NCBI RefSeq assembly: GCF_042747725.1
Contig: NZ_JBHZGO010000115.1
Span: forward strand, 1-64,000
Length of the DNA stretch: 64,000 nt
Reading direction: 5' to 3'
DNA from: FACHB-T130 sp042747725
GTDB lineage: Bacteria; Cyanobacteriota; Cyanobacteriia; Cyanobacteriales; FACHB-T130
Under the pieces are notes generated by a model that was not told the origin of the DNA, searched no databases, and worked only from the letters and a program-made list of their open reading frames with translations. Position 1 is the stretch's first letter. Each line of letters starts with the position of its first letter. Position numbers and translations under genes: made by a program. Shown one piece after another: positions 27,232 through 34,879 of the stretch.

Positions 27232-28533
27232 ATGGAAGTTTACTTTTTTTTCATTTGTTTTATTTTAGTGACAGTTGGGCTAAATATCTTAGCTAAAAAA
27301 TTTCTAAAGCAGCGATGGAATTTATGGTTAGGCTATGGATTGCCTGCCTTGCTGTTCATCTTATTTATGTGGAATGTTTCCGCTCCACACAATCTATTTA
27401 GTGACTTTAATAAAGCCTATTATCCGGCTGGTCGTCAAGTGATAGAAAATCCATCCAGCTTGTATGACAAAAATTGTGCTGATAATACTATTTGCTTTGT
27501 CAACATTCCAATTATTGCCTATTTGTTTACTCCTTTTTCTCCATTTCCTCTACATAGAGCGCAATATTTACTTGCTGTTTTGAGTGTTTTAGCTGTTGTT
27601 GCATCTTGCTATTTTACAGTTAAGCTAACGAAAGTTAGTGGGGACAAACGAATAGCTATAATTGGACTATTTGCAATAAATGGACCTTTGTATTACAGCT
27701 TTCGATATGGAAACGCTACTCATTTTGTATTTCTATTGCTGATAGGGGCATTTTTTTGTATTCAGAATAAGCGTGAGGTTTTTCTAGGAATTTTAGTAGC
27801 GATCGCGGCTCTAATGAAAATCCCTCTAGTTCTTTTTGGCGTTTATTTCGTATTAAGAAGACGATGGCAAGTGGTAGCGGGTTTTAGTGCAGCACTGTTG
27901 GTAATTGGGGGTGCATCTCTACTTTTATTTGGGGTGGATTTACATTTAACTTGGTTTCGGGAATGTATCCAATCTTTTGCTGGTAAACCACTTGCTGCCT
28001 ACAACGTTCAGTCAGTAGATGGTTTTTTAGCTCGCCTGCTGACCGATGGCAATCTCAAAAACTGGCTACCCCTTGAAGTAGGTTGGGATTTTAAAGTGAT
28101 GCGGTACGCATTATTATCACTTCTGTTTGGTACAACTTTCTGGGTTTTTTGGCGCTCAAAATCACCCACCACACTAGAAGAAGAAAACTTGGAATTTTCT
28201 ATTGTTCTTTGTTTAGCACTGGTAACAAGTCCTATTTCTTGGACACATTACTATTTATTTCTACTGCTACCTTTATCCCTCTATGTTGGCAACAAATTAG
28301 TAGTTCCTAATCAGCGGCTATGGTTTAGCCTTATGATACCGAGCATCCTGTTAATATCCTTTCCTGTAACATCGATTCTGGTTGACTTTAAACCTCTCAC
28401 ATTTTTTACATCCAAGTTGCTCATCTCCCATTACTTCTTTGGTGGTGTGTTACTACTGGGAGTCTTGTTGGCAGCTCAATGGCATAATTCAAAACGCTTT
28501 CAGCAATCTCAAAGTGGTGTTGGTTCTTTGTGA
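27232..28533 (+). CDS. GT87-like (DUF2029) membrane glycosyltransferase
   Basis: The protein has 433 residues from ATG 27232; a TTG at 27217, directly after TAGGAG, is the alternative. It is polytopic with about ten hydrophobic segments. The first external loop has DFNKAYYPAGRQVIENPSSL and NIPIIAYLFTPFSPF, the GT87 pattern. FRYGNATHFVFLLLIGAFF and ALMKIPLVLFGVYF match the internal region of the family. It probably transfers sugar from a polyprenyl-phosphate donor on the outer face of the membrane. It is the second GT87 gene of this cluster. Confidence 0.72.
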   Translation: MEVYFFFICFILVTVGLNILAKKFLKQRWNLWLGYGLPALLFILFMWNVSAPHNLFSDFNKAYYPAGRQVIENPSSLYDKNCADNTICFVNIPIIAYLFTPFSPFPLHRAQYLLAVLSVLAVVASCYFTVKLTKVSGDKRIAIIGLFAINGPLYYSFRYGNATHFVFLLLIGAFFCIQNKREVFLGILVAIAALMKIPLVLFGVYFVLRRRWQVVAGFSAALLVIGGASLLLFGVDLHLTWFRECIQSFAGKPLAAYNVQSVDGFLARLLTDGNLKNWLPLEVGWDFKVMRYALLSLLFGTTFWVFWRSKSPTTLEEENLEFSIVLCLALVTSPISWTHYYLFLLLPLSLYVGNKLVVPNQRLWFSLMIPSILLISFPVTSILVDFKPLTFFTSKLLISHYFFGGVLLLGVLLAAQWHNSKRFQQSQSGVGSL

Positions 28534-28581
28534 CAGTGCTTTGTGATTATGCTTTGTGGCATTAATCCTTAAGGTGTCAGT

Positions 28582-29392
28582 ATGATTGTTTTTGTTGTAC
28601 CACTCAGAAGTCAGCAATCCTCAAATTCTTGGGATCGCGTTCTTAAGTTATTTGAAAGATGTATCAAGGCAATCTGCAATCAAACTTCACCAGATTTTAG
28701 GGTGATTGTTATTTGTCACAAAAACCCACATATTGAGTTTAATCATTCTCACATCACCTACATTGAAGTAGATTTACCACCGCCAGCTCCAGCTTTAAAA
28801 ACTGCGGCTTTGAAGAAATGGGAAGATCCAGATTTTGCATTTAAGTATCTAGACAAGTTGCAAAAGGTGCTGACGTGATTCATGTATGCTCAACAGCTAA
28901 AGCCGTCTTAATATAATGATTGTTGATGTCGATGACTGTGTAAGTAAGCATTTGGCAGAATTTGTCAGTCAGCATTCACAATCTAATGGATGGTATGTGG
29001 ATAAGGGGTATGTATATCAGGATGGCAATCGATTCATATATTACAAAAAATACGCTTTTAATAGATCGTGCGGAACCTGCCGAATTGTTCGGTACAATTT
29101 GTATGACTTGCCTGAAAAGATGGAAGATGCCAATCTAACTTCTCTTATTCATCTTGATTATCATAAATTAACTGAGATAAAGCAAGGAGTAAGACTCAAG
29201 CAATTGCCTTTTGAAGGTGCTGTTTATATTATTGGAAATGGAGAAAATATTTATCAGGCAGGTTTCGACACGTTTTTTGGTGCTAAGGTGGGAATCACGT
29301 TAAGCATTCGTTCTCGGATAAGAGAAGCCTTTAATTATCGACTTCTAACGAAATCAATTCGTCGTGAATTTGGCTTGTATAACATCAACTAA
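28582..29392 (+). pseudogene. Broken GT2-like glycosyltransferase gene
   Basis: The N-terminal part (28582-28878) reads VFVVPLRSQQ, CIKAICNQTSPDFRVIVICH. The C-terminal part starts at 28916 with MIVDVDDCVSKHLAEFV, which contains the DXD motif expected in the same protein. Between them lie an in-frame TGA at 28876-28878 and a one-base insertion near 28910. Restoring both gives KVLT-x-FMYAQQLKPSYIMIVDVDDC, a continuous GT-A domain of about 269 residues. Two separate lesions make decay likelier than a sequencing error. It is the last gene of the glycan cluster. Confidence 0.82.
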
Positions 29393-29441
29393 CCATTTGA
29401 ATTTTGCGACCAAGGCTGGTAAAGCTAGTTTTTGATTGAAG

Positions 29442-30134
29442 TCAATAGCTGCGCGATCGCGTTATCTCTCCTTGGCATACAGACCAAAAATAGAGAATAA
29501 TATTTATTAAACCTAAGAACTTGGTTCCATCTTCTAAAATTAATGGAGTTCCTATTCCTTTTAGATCCAATAAGTCCGTCATCCCTGAAACTACAAACAG
29601 AGCAATAGCTATTAGTAGCAGAATATAGGGTGTTGACCGGATTCTGCGCCAAAATAAAAAACTATAGCTAACAGCAGCAATCCCGTATATTGAATACATC
29701 AGTACTTTGGGAACACCAGCCGATAAGGTTAGCTCCAGGGTAAAGCGAAATATATCATCAACTAGCAAAACTGCCAGTCCAATTGCAGAAAATAGGATAA
29801 ATAAATCACCTTTGCGCCTAGGGTGAAGACTTTTTAACAAGCCAAAGCTAAACAAACAGATTGCGAATGATATGCACCACAATATTTCAGAAAGCTGAGT
29901 AAAAAAGCCTACGTGGAGTTGTCCTTTAAGGAAAGGTGGTTCGGAAAATAAAACTGTTAGTAACCCTACTCTTGCAAAATAGTCTGAGCCGTAGTAACTA
30001 CCTGCAAGTTTGACATAGACTGCCATTGTAATAAACAGTAGGAGAATCAGACCATTGAGAATAAGAACAAAACGGTCTTTTATTATTTGATTTTTGATAT
30101 CTTGTAAGATTTTTTTAATCAGATAAGCTGGCAT
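29442..30134 (-). CDS. Polytopic membrane protein of unknown function
   Basis: The 230-residue protein has about seven hydrophobic segments: 22-42, 50-65, 82-105, 113-130, 143-162, 169-187 and 208-223. An extracytoplasmic DLLDLKGIGTPLILEDG loop precedes the last helix, and the C-terminus is basic. I do not recognise the family. A fossil of the last 40 codons of a paralogue lies at 37391-37515. In both places the gene lies next to glycosyltransferase genes, which hints at a role in the same envelope system. It is transcribed against the glycan cluster. Confidence 0.7.
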   Translation of the reverse strand: MPAYLIKKILQDIKNQIIKDRFVLILNGLILLLFITMAVYVKLAGSYYGSDYFARVGLLTVLFSEPPFLKGQLHVGFFTQLSEILWCISFAICLFSFGLLKSLHPRRKGDLFILFSAIGLAVLLVDDIFRFTLELTLSAGVPKVLMYSIYGIAAVSYSFLFWRRIRSTPYILLLIAIALFVVSGMTDLLDLKGIGTPLILEDGTKFLGLINIILYFWSVCQGEITRSRSY

Positions 30135-30539
30135 TTTAATTCAAATTTATTTGATCCTAGGAAAAAGCTAGAAAAACAGTCTCATGCGCTACAAAATTTG
30201 GACGTTTCTTTCGATTCCGATCCGTTATTTGTCGAGTATAAGTCAGTCTAGCTAAATAAGTCCAGACAACAGGTGAAAATATATATAGCATTCCTAACTG
30301 AAGGCGAGATCCCCAACTTCTCTAAGAAGTCGGAGATATAAACTGCTGGCATCTCACAGCAGGCGTCTCGCCTGCGCTAAAACCAAAAAAATATTTCATA
30401 ACTTCCTATATGACTGCTGTTACCTGCCTGGGCTTTTAGGGAACGCTAAAATATAACCTCATTGAGGTGAGTCTTTTATTTAGATTCTGTTACAGTTCTT
30501 ATCTTGTATTAAGGCAATGGAGAGAAGGAGTAACTACCT
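30135..30539. other. Intergenic region with repeat element
   Basis: Between two divergent genes lies a degenerate palindromic element (30284-30383, listed separately). AGAAGGAG at about 30522-30529 is a strong ribosome-binding site for the hydrolase gene at 30540. No gene is visible. Confidence 0.55.
30284..30383. repeat. Degenerate palindromic MITE-like element, family B
   Basis: TATAGCATTCCTAACTGAAG begins the element, followed by GAGATCCCCAACTTCT / AGAAGTCGGAGAT (imperfect hairpin), then CTGGCATCTCAC. The same blocks in the same order occur at 50550-50651. A second hairpin, GCAGGCG-TCT-CGCCTGC, replaces the right end here. Confidence 0.65.
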
Positions 30540-31340
30540 ATGGGAACTAGCATCATACAACGTAATAATGTCCAGATGCTGGGTAATGGCAGCCAGACAA
30601 TTATCTTTGCCCACGGTTTCGGCTCGGATCAGACGGCTTGGCGACATCAGGTAGCAGCCTTCGCACCTGATTTTCGCATTATACTGTTCGACCATGTAGG
30701 GGGGGGAAAGTCAGATTTTTCTGCTTATAGTCCGCGCCGCTACAGCAGCTTATACAGCTACGCAGAAGATTTGCTGGATTTATGTGCCGAGTTAAAGTTA
30801 ACCAAGAGCATCTTGGTGGGTCACTCGGTCAGCGGGATGGTTAGTTTATTGGCAGCATTAGTCGAGCCTGATTGCTTCAGCCAACTAATCTTTCTGGATG
30901 CGTCCCCCCGTTATCTCAACGATGTGGGATATGTGGGTGGCTTCGAGCAGTCTGACCTAGATGCGCTCTATGCAGCCATGTCAACCAACTATTATGCTTG
31001 GGCCAGCGGTTTTGCTCCCATCGCAATGGCTACTCAGGATAAACCGGAATTGGCAGCCGAGTTTGCCAATACGCTAGCAGCTATCCGTCCGGATATCGCG
31101 CAAGCGATCGCTAAAGTGATTTTCCAGTCAGACCATCGAGATGAGTTACCGCGATTGAATGTACCGACTGTGATTTTACAGGCAAGCGATGATATTGCCG
31201 TACCGCCTCAGGTCGGTCAGTACATGGCAGAAAAAATTCCTCAAGGTAAGCTGATGAATATCGCCGCTAGAGGGCACTTACCGCATATCAGCGCCCCCGA
31301 CGTGGTAACGAATGCGATCGCCCAATGTCTCGTCGCCTAA
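30540..31340 (+). CDS. RsbQ-like alpha/beta hydrolase
   Basis: The 266-residue protein is collinear with RsbQ and the plant receptors D14/KAI2. Ser96 in GHSVSGM is the nucleophile, Asp217/218 in QASDDIAVP the acid, and His246 in ARGHLPHIS the base. FAHGFGSDQTAW is the oxyanion loop and LFDHVGGGKSD the next signature. In Bacillus RsbQ works with the PAS-domain phosphatase RsbP. Here the stop overlaps by 16 bp the start of a PAS-containing sensor kinase, so the two are translationally coupled. A ligand-hydrolysing sensor subunit for that kinase is the natural inference. Confidence 0.88.
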   Translation: MGTSIIQRNNVQMLGNGSQTIIFAHGFGSDQTAWRHQVAAFAPDFRIILFDHVGGGKSDFSAYSPRRYSSLYSYAEDLLDLCAELKLTKSILVGHSVSGMVSLLAALVEPDCFSQLIFLDASPRYLNDVGYVGGFEQSDLDALYAAMSTNYYAWASGFAPIAMATQDKPELAAEFANTLAAIRPDIAQAIAKVIFQSDHRDELPRLNVPTVILQASDDIAVPPQVGQYMAEKIPQGKLMNIAARGHLPHISAPDVVTNAIAQCLVA

Positions 31341-32347
31341 ACTTAAACTTAAATCTTCGACCGTCACGGTTGCTCCTTTGTCCTCCTGACCGACTACCGA
31401 CATTTAGACCCTTCCTACTAGGGCTAACCCTCTTTTTCGGAGGACTGGGCGTGCTGGATGGATGGACGCCTATGCAGATCGTCGCCCCAGTCATCTTGAC
31501 AATATGTACGCTTTTGCCCCTACCAGCGGTGCAAGTCGCACCCGCCGTAGGGCTTTGCATTCTGTTCTTGGGACTGCTGCATGGCGATTGGCGGCTAACA
31601 CGCCAGTCACTTGAGCTGGGTAGTGTGGCTGTGTTCGGCACGCTTGTAGGCTCTTTTCTGCGGGGAATCGAGTGGCGGTTGGCGTCTCAATCGGTGCTGA
31701 GTACTCTTACCAATGCCGACACCAGAAATTCTCCCAATACACCGATCCGGCAAGCCCTGATCTTACTACGGGACTCGGTTTGTGCCGACGCGGCGATCGC
31801 GCTGCGCCAACTTGATGATGTCACCGCTGAAGCCTTGGTGTGCATTCCCCAGCAGGCGCTGCCAGATCAACTGACGACACCCGCCTTGTTTGAGGAAGCG
31901 ATCGCTCAAAATCGCTGTCTCTACTATCCAAACTACCCCGCTACCCCCGGTGCTTCTCATGTCTTGCTCGCCAAAGGTACTCAATCCCTCGCCATCCTTC
32001 CATTTCAGTATCCCGGTAAAGGCACGATGCCAGCACCCCATAGCGGTGCAATTTTGCTGATCTGGCATCGCCAGACAAACATCTCCTCACGTCTGCGCCA
32101 ATTTATCGAGTCGCTACTTGCCGAATTACGCACCCTTTTACAGTTCTGCGATACCACCCTACGGATGGAGAATCTGCAAGCACGCTTTGGTGCCATGTTA
32201 GAGACAATCCATCAGGGAGTGGTATTTGTAGATGAAAGTGGCGAACAAGGCTGGATCAATCAAGCCGCTGCCGAGCAACTGGGACTCACCCCTGGGGCTG
32301 TAGAAACCCCCCATGCTGGCTCAGGCGATGGCATTGCTACGCACTAG
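31325..32347 (+). CDS. Hybrid sensor kinase, N-terminal part (membrane + GAF-like + start of PAS)
   Basis: The 340-residue frame has two or three membrane helices (about residues 28-48 and 55-85), a GAF-like region (about 135-275) and the first half of a PAS domain, MLETIHQGVVFVDESGEQGW. It then leaves frame at a run of six C (32307-32312). The remaining PAS, kinase, receiver and Hpt domains continue in another frame from ATG 32313, overlapping by 35 bp. One C fewer would fuse the two into a protein of about 1180 residues. It is either a recent frameshift, a homopolymer sequencing error, or a slippery expression switch. Confidence 0.75.
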   Translation: MSRRLNLNLNLRPSRLLLCPPDRLPTFRPFLLGLTLFFGGLGVLDGWTPMQIVAPVILTICTLLPLPAVQVAPAVGLCILFLGLLHGDWRLTRQSLELGSVAVFGTLVGSFLRGIEWRLASQSVLSTLTNADTRNSPNTPIRQALILLRDSVCADAAIALRQLDDVTAEALVCIPQQALPDQLTTPALFEEAIAQNRCLYYPNYPATPGASHVLLAKGTQSLAILPFQYPGKGTMPAPHSGAILLIWHRQTNISSRLRQFIESLLAELRTLLQFCDTTLRMENLQARFGAMLETIHQGVVFVDESGEQGWINQAAAEQLGLTPGAVETPHAGSGDGIATH

Positions 32348-34877
32348 CGCTGATAATCAACAGGAAATCGTGGCGCAGGCAGCAACGTTTTTTTCCCAAC
32401 CTCAAGCAGTCATTCGCAACTGGATCTGGGTGTTCAAAGGCGACACGCCAAAAACGCTGAGTATCTCTAGCACGGCGACGCGGGTACACGACGTGCCCGG
32501 TCGCCTCTGGATATTCGATGATATTACCGAGCGATATTTCGCGCAATTGGCGCTTGTCGAGCGTACTCAAGAATTATCTCAGACGAATCTGGAACTGGAA
32601 AAGGCAAAAGCAACTGCTGAAGCAGCAACTCGCATCAAGAGTCAATTCCTCGCCAATATGAGCCACGAAATCCGCACCCCGATGAATGCGATTATCGGCA
32701 TGACGGGACTGCTACTCAACACTGAGCTAACCCCCCAGCAGCGGGATTTTGTTGAAACAACCCAAAGTAGTGGCGATGCATTGCTAACGCTGATCAACGA
32801 CATTCTTGACCTTTCTAAAATTGAGTCAGGCAAGCTGGAGTTAGAAAAGTATTCTTTTAATCTGCGAGTTTGTGTTGAAGAAGCCCTCGATTTATTAGCT
32901 TTCAAAGCAGCCGAAAAAAATCTGGAATTAGCATATTTAATTCATCCAGAAACCCCAATAGCGATTGTGGGAGATGCCAATAGGTTGCGCCAAATTTTAG
33001 TCAATTTGCTCAGTAATGCGGTCAAGTTCACCCAAGCTGGAGAAGTGATTGTATCGGTAAGTGCAAAAGAGGCGATCGCTCATGAAGAATCGGGAATCGG
33101 TGATCAGCAAACCAACCGATTACCGATTACCCATTACCAAATCCAATTTGCTGTTAAAGACACAGGCATTGGGATTGCCCCAAACCGTATAGATCGCCTG
33201 TTCAAATCTTTCAGTCAGGTCGATGCTTCTACGACTCGGCAGCATGGGGGAACCGGGTTAGGACTAGCGATTAGCAATCATCTCAGCGAAATGATGGGCG
33301 GTCAGATGTGGGTCGAGAGCATGGGAGCGATCGCCCGAAATCCTCCTTCTGACTGGGAACCTACCCTAAAAAAAGATCCGGGCGCAAGCAGCAACCATGA
33401 ATTTCATTCTCCACTTCCTCCCCCCCTTCAAGAAGGCGAAAGCATTGCGGCGGCAAAGCAGCTAGCGCCTACATCCCGTGCTACGCTCTCGGTAGCTAAC
33501 AGCCCTCATCCAGACGTAGGCTCTACTTTTTATTTCACCATTGTTGCGGCATCAGCTCCCAATGTATCTGCGATCGCTTCTCAAAATCCTCAACCTCAGT
33601 TAGATGAAAAGCGACTCCTGATAGTAGATGATAACGCTACAAATCGCCAAATATTGACGCTGCAAGCCCAATCTTGGGGAATGCTGACTTGGGCAGCTGA
33701 ATCTGGTTCTGAAGCCCTCGACTGGCTGAACTTAGGGGAACCGTTTGATATCGCCATTCTGGATATGCAGATGCCACACATGGATGGTCTGACTTTAGCG
33801 GCTAAAATCCGCCAGCTGCCTAACTACGAAAAATTACCCTTAATCGTGTTGACCTCCATCGACAGACCAGAAAGGAGTCATCATGTCCTAGCAGTATTCG
33901 CGGCATTCCTCACCAAACCAGTTAAACAATCCCATCTCTATAATGTCTTGAGCCATGTCCTGGGTGGACCGATCCAGGTGAAGCCTTCGCGCACCGATAC
34001 ACCTCCAATAAATCCGCAACAAGCAGCACAATTCCCCCTGCGGATTCTGTTAGCAGAAGACAATGTGGTGAATCAAAAGGTAGCCTTGTACTTACTATCA
34101 CAGATGGGCTATCGAGCAGATATCGCCAGTAATGGATTAGAAGTGCTAGAAGCTCTACATCGCCAATCCTATGACGTGGTGCTAATGGATGTGCAAATGC
34201 CAGAAATGGATGGATTGACAGCGACTCGCCACATAGTTAGGGAATGGTCGCCAGCTTCTCGTCCCCGCATCATTGCCATGACAGCGAATGCGATGCAAGG
34301 AGATCGGGAAGAATGTCTGAATGCAGGCATGGATGACTACCTGAGCAAACCGATCCGCATAGAGGAACTTATCCAAGCTTTGAGCAAGTGTCAGCCCTCC
34401 CTCCTCAGTCCTCAGCCCTCCGTCCTCAGTCCTCCTATTGATGCATCCACTCACCCCTCCCTTCCTACTCCCCAACTCAGTCCACCCTTCGGGAAGGCGA
34501 AGCGCCTACAGCCCTCAGTCCTCAGTCCTCCTATTGATGCCAAAGTGTTGCAATCATTTCGCAAAATGGTCGGTGAAGATGCCGAGGTGATTTTAGGGGA
34601 GATGATCGATTGCTACCTCGAAGATGCGCCAAAACTCATGATCGCGATCGCGATCGCAGTTGCACAAGAAAATCCACCCCAGTTGCAACGCCCCGCTCAC
34701 ACGCTCAAGTCAAGCAGTGCCACCCTGGGTGCCACAACCCTCGCCCAACTCTGTAAAGAGTTAGAAATCATGGCTCGTACTGGAAATATTCAAAATGCAT
34801 TAGACAAATTGCCGCAGCTTGAAGCTGAGTATGAACGTGTTAAGGCGGATTTGCACTCTCAACGCCAGCCAAATTAG
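32313..34877 (+). CDS. Hybrid histidine kinase, C-terminal part (PAS-HisKA-HATPase-REC-REC-Hpt)
   Basis: The domains in order are: rest of PAS (1-85); HisKA with FLANMSHEIRTPMNAI (phospho-His near 118); HATPase_c; a first receiver (RLLIVDDNATNRQ, DMQMPHMDG); a second receiver (RILLAEDNVVNQ, MDVQMPEMDG, LSKPIRIEEL); and an Hpt domain (RPAHTLKSSSATLGA, phospho-His). This is the BarA-like tripartite relay layout. Two in-frame insertions of repeat-like DNA are visible: about 66 codons inside the ATPase domain (33321-33518) and about 50 codons between REC2 and Hpt (34388-34540). It is separated from the N-terminal half by the C6 frameshift. The next kinase starts 2 bases after the stop. Confidence 0.85.
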   Translation: MLAQAMALLRTSADNQQEIVAQAATFFSQPQAVIRNWIWVFKGDTPKTLSISSTATRVHDVPGRLWIFDDITERYFAQLALVERTQELSQTNLELEKAKATAEAATRIKSQFLANMSHEIRTPMNAIIGMTGLLLNTELTPQQRDFVETTQSSGDALLTLINDILDLSKIESGKLELEKYSFNLRVCVEEALDLLAFKAAEKNLELAYLIHPETPIAIVGDANRLRQILVNLLSNAVKFTQAGEVIVSVSAKEAIAHEESGIGDQQTNRLPITHYQIQFAVKDTGIGIAPNRIDRLFKSFSQVDASTTRQHGGTGLGLAISNHLSEMMGGQMWVESMGAIARNPPSDWEPTLKKDPGASSNHEFHSPLPPPLQEGESIAAAKQLAPTSRATLSVANSPHPDVGSTFYFTIVAASAPNVSAIASQNPQPQLDEKRLLIVDDNATNRQILTLQAQSWGMLTWAAESGSEALDWLNLGEPFDIAILDMQMPHMDGLTLAAKIRQLPNYEKLPLIVLTSIDRPERSHHVLAVFAAFLTKPVKQSHLYNVLSHVLGGPIQVKPSRTDTPPINPQQAAQFPLRILLAEDNVVNQKVALYLLSQMGYRADIASNGLEVLEALHRQSYDVVLMDVQMPEMDGLTATRHIVREWSPASRPRIIAMTANAMQGDREECLNAGMDDYLSKPIRIEELIQALSKCQPSLLSPQPSVLSPPIDASTHPSLPTPQLSPPFGKAKRLQPSVLSPPIDAKVLQSFRKMVGEDAEVILGEMIDCYLEDAPKLMIAIAIAVAQENPPQLQRPAHTLKSSSATLGATTLAQLCKELEIMARTGNIQNALDKLPQLEAEYERVKADLHSQRQPN
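34388..34540. repeat. Heptamer repeats inside a kinase gene
   Basis: TCCTCAG/CCCTCAG-type heptamers, as at 1792-1963, are read in frame as QPSLLSPQPSVLSPP. A 32-33 bp stretch is duplicated at 34413-34445 and 34509-34540 (both encode QPSVLSPPIDA), flanking a segment with a GGGAAGGCGAAGCGCC palindrome. It forms the REC2-Hpt linker. Confidence 0.85.
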
Positions 34878-34879
34878 CT

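Noticed and set aside
32307..32347. Programmed ribosomal frameshift in the sensor kinase
   Set aside because: No classical slippery heptamer with downstream structure is visible. A simple indel in the C-run explains the break equally well, so it was kept only as a possibility.
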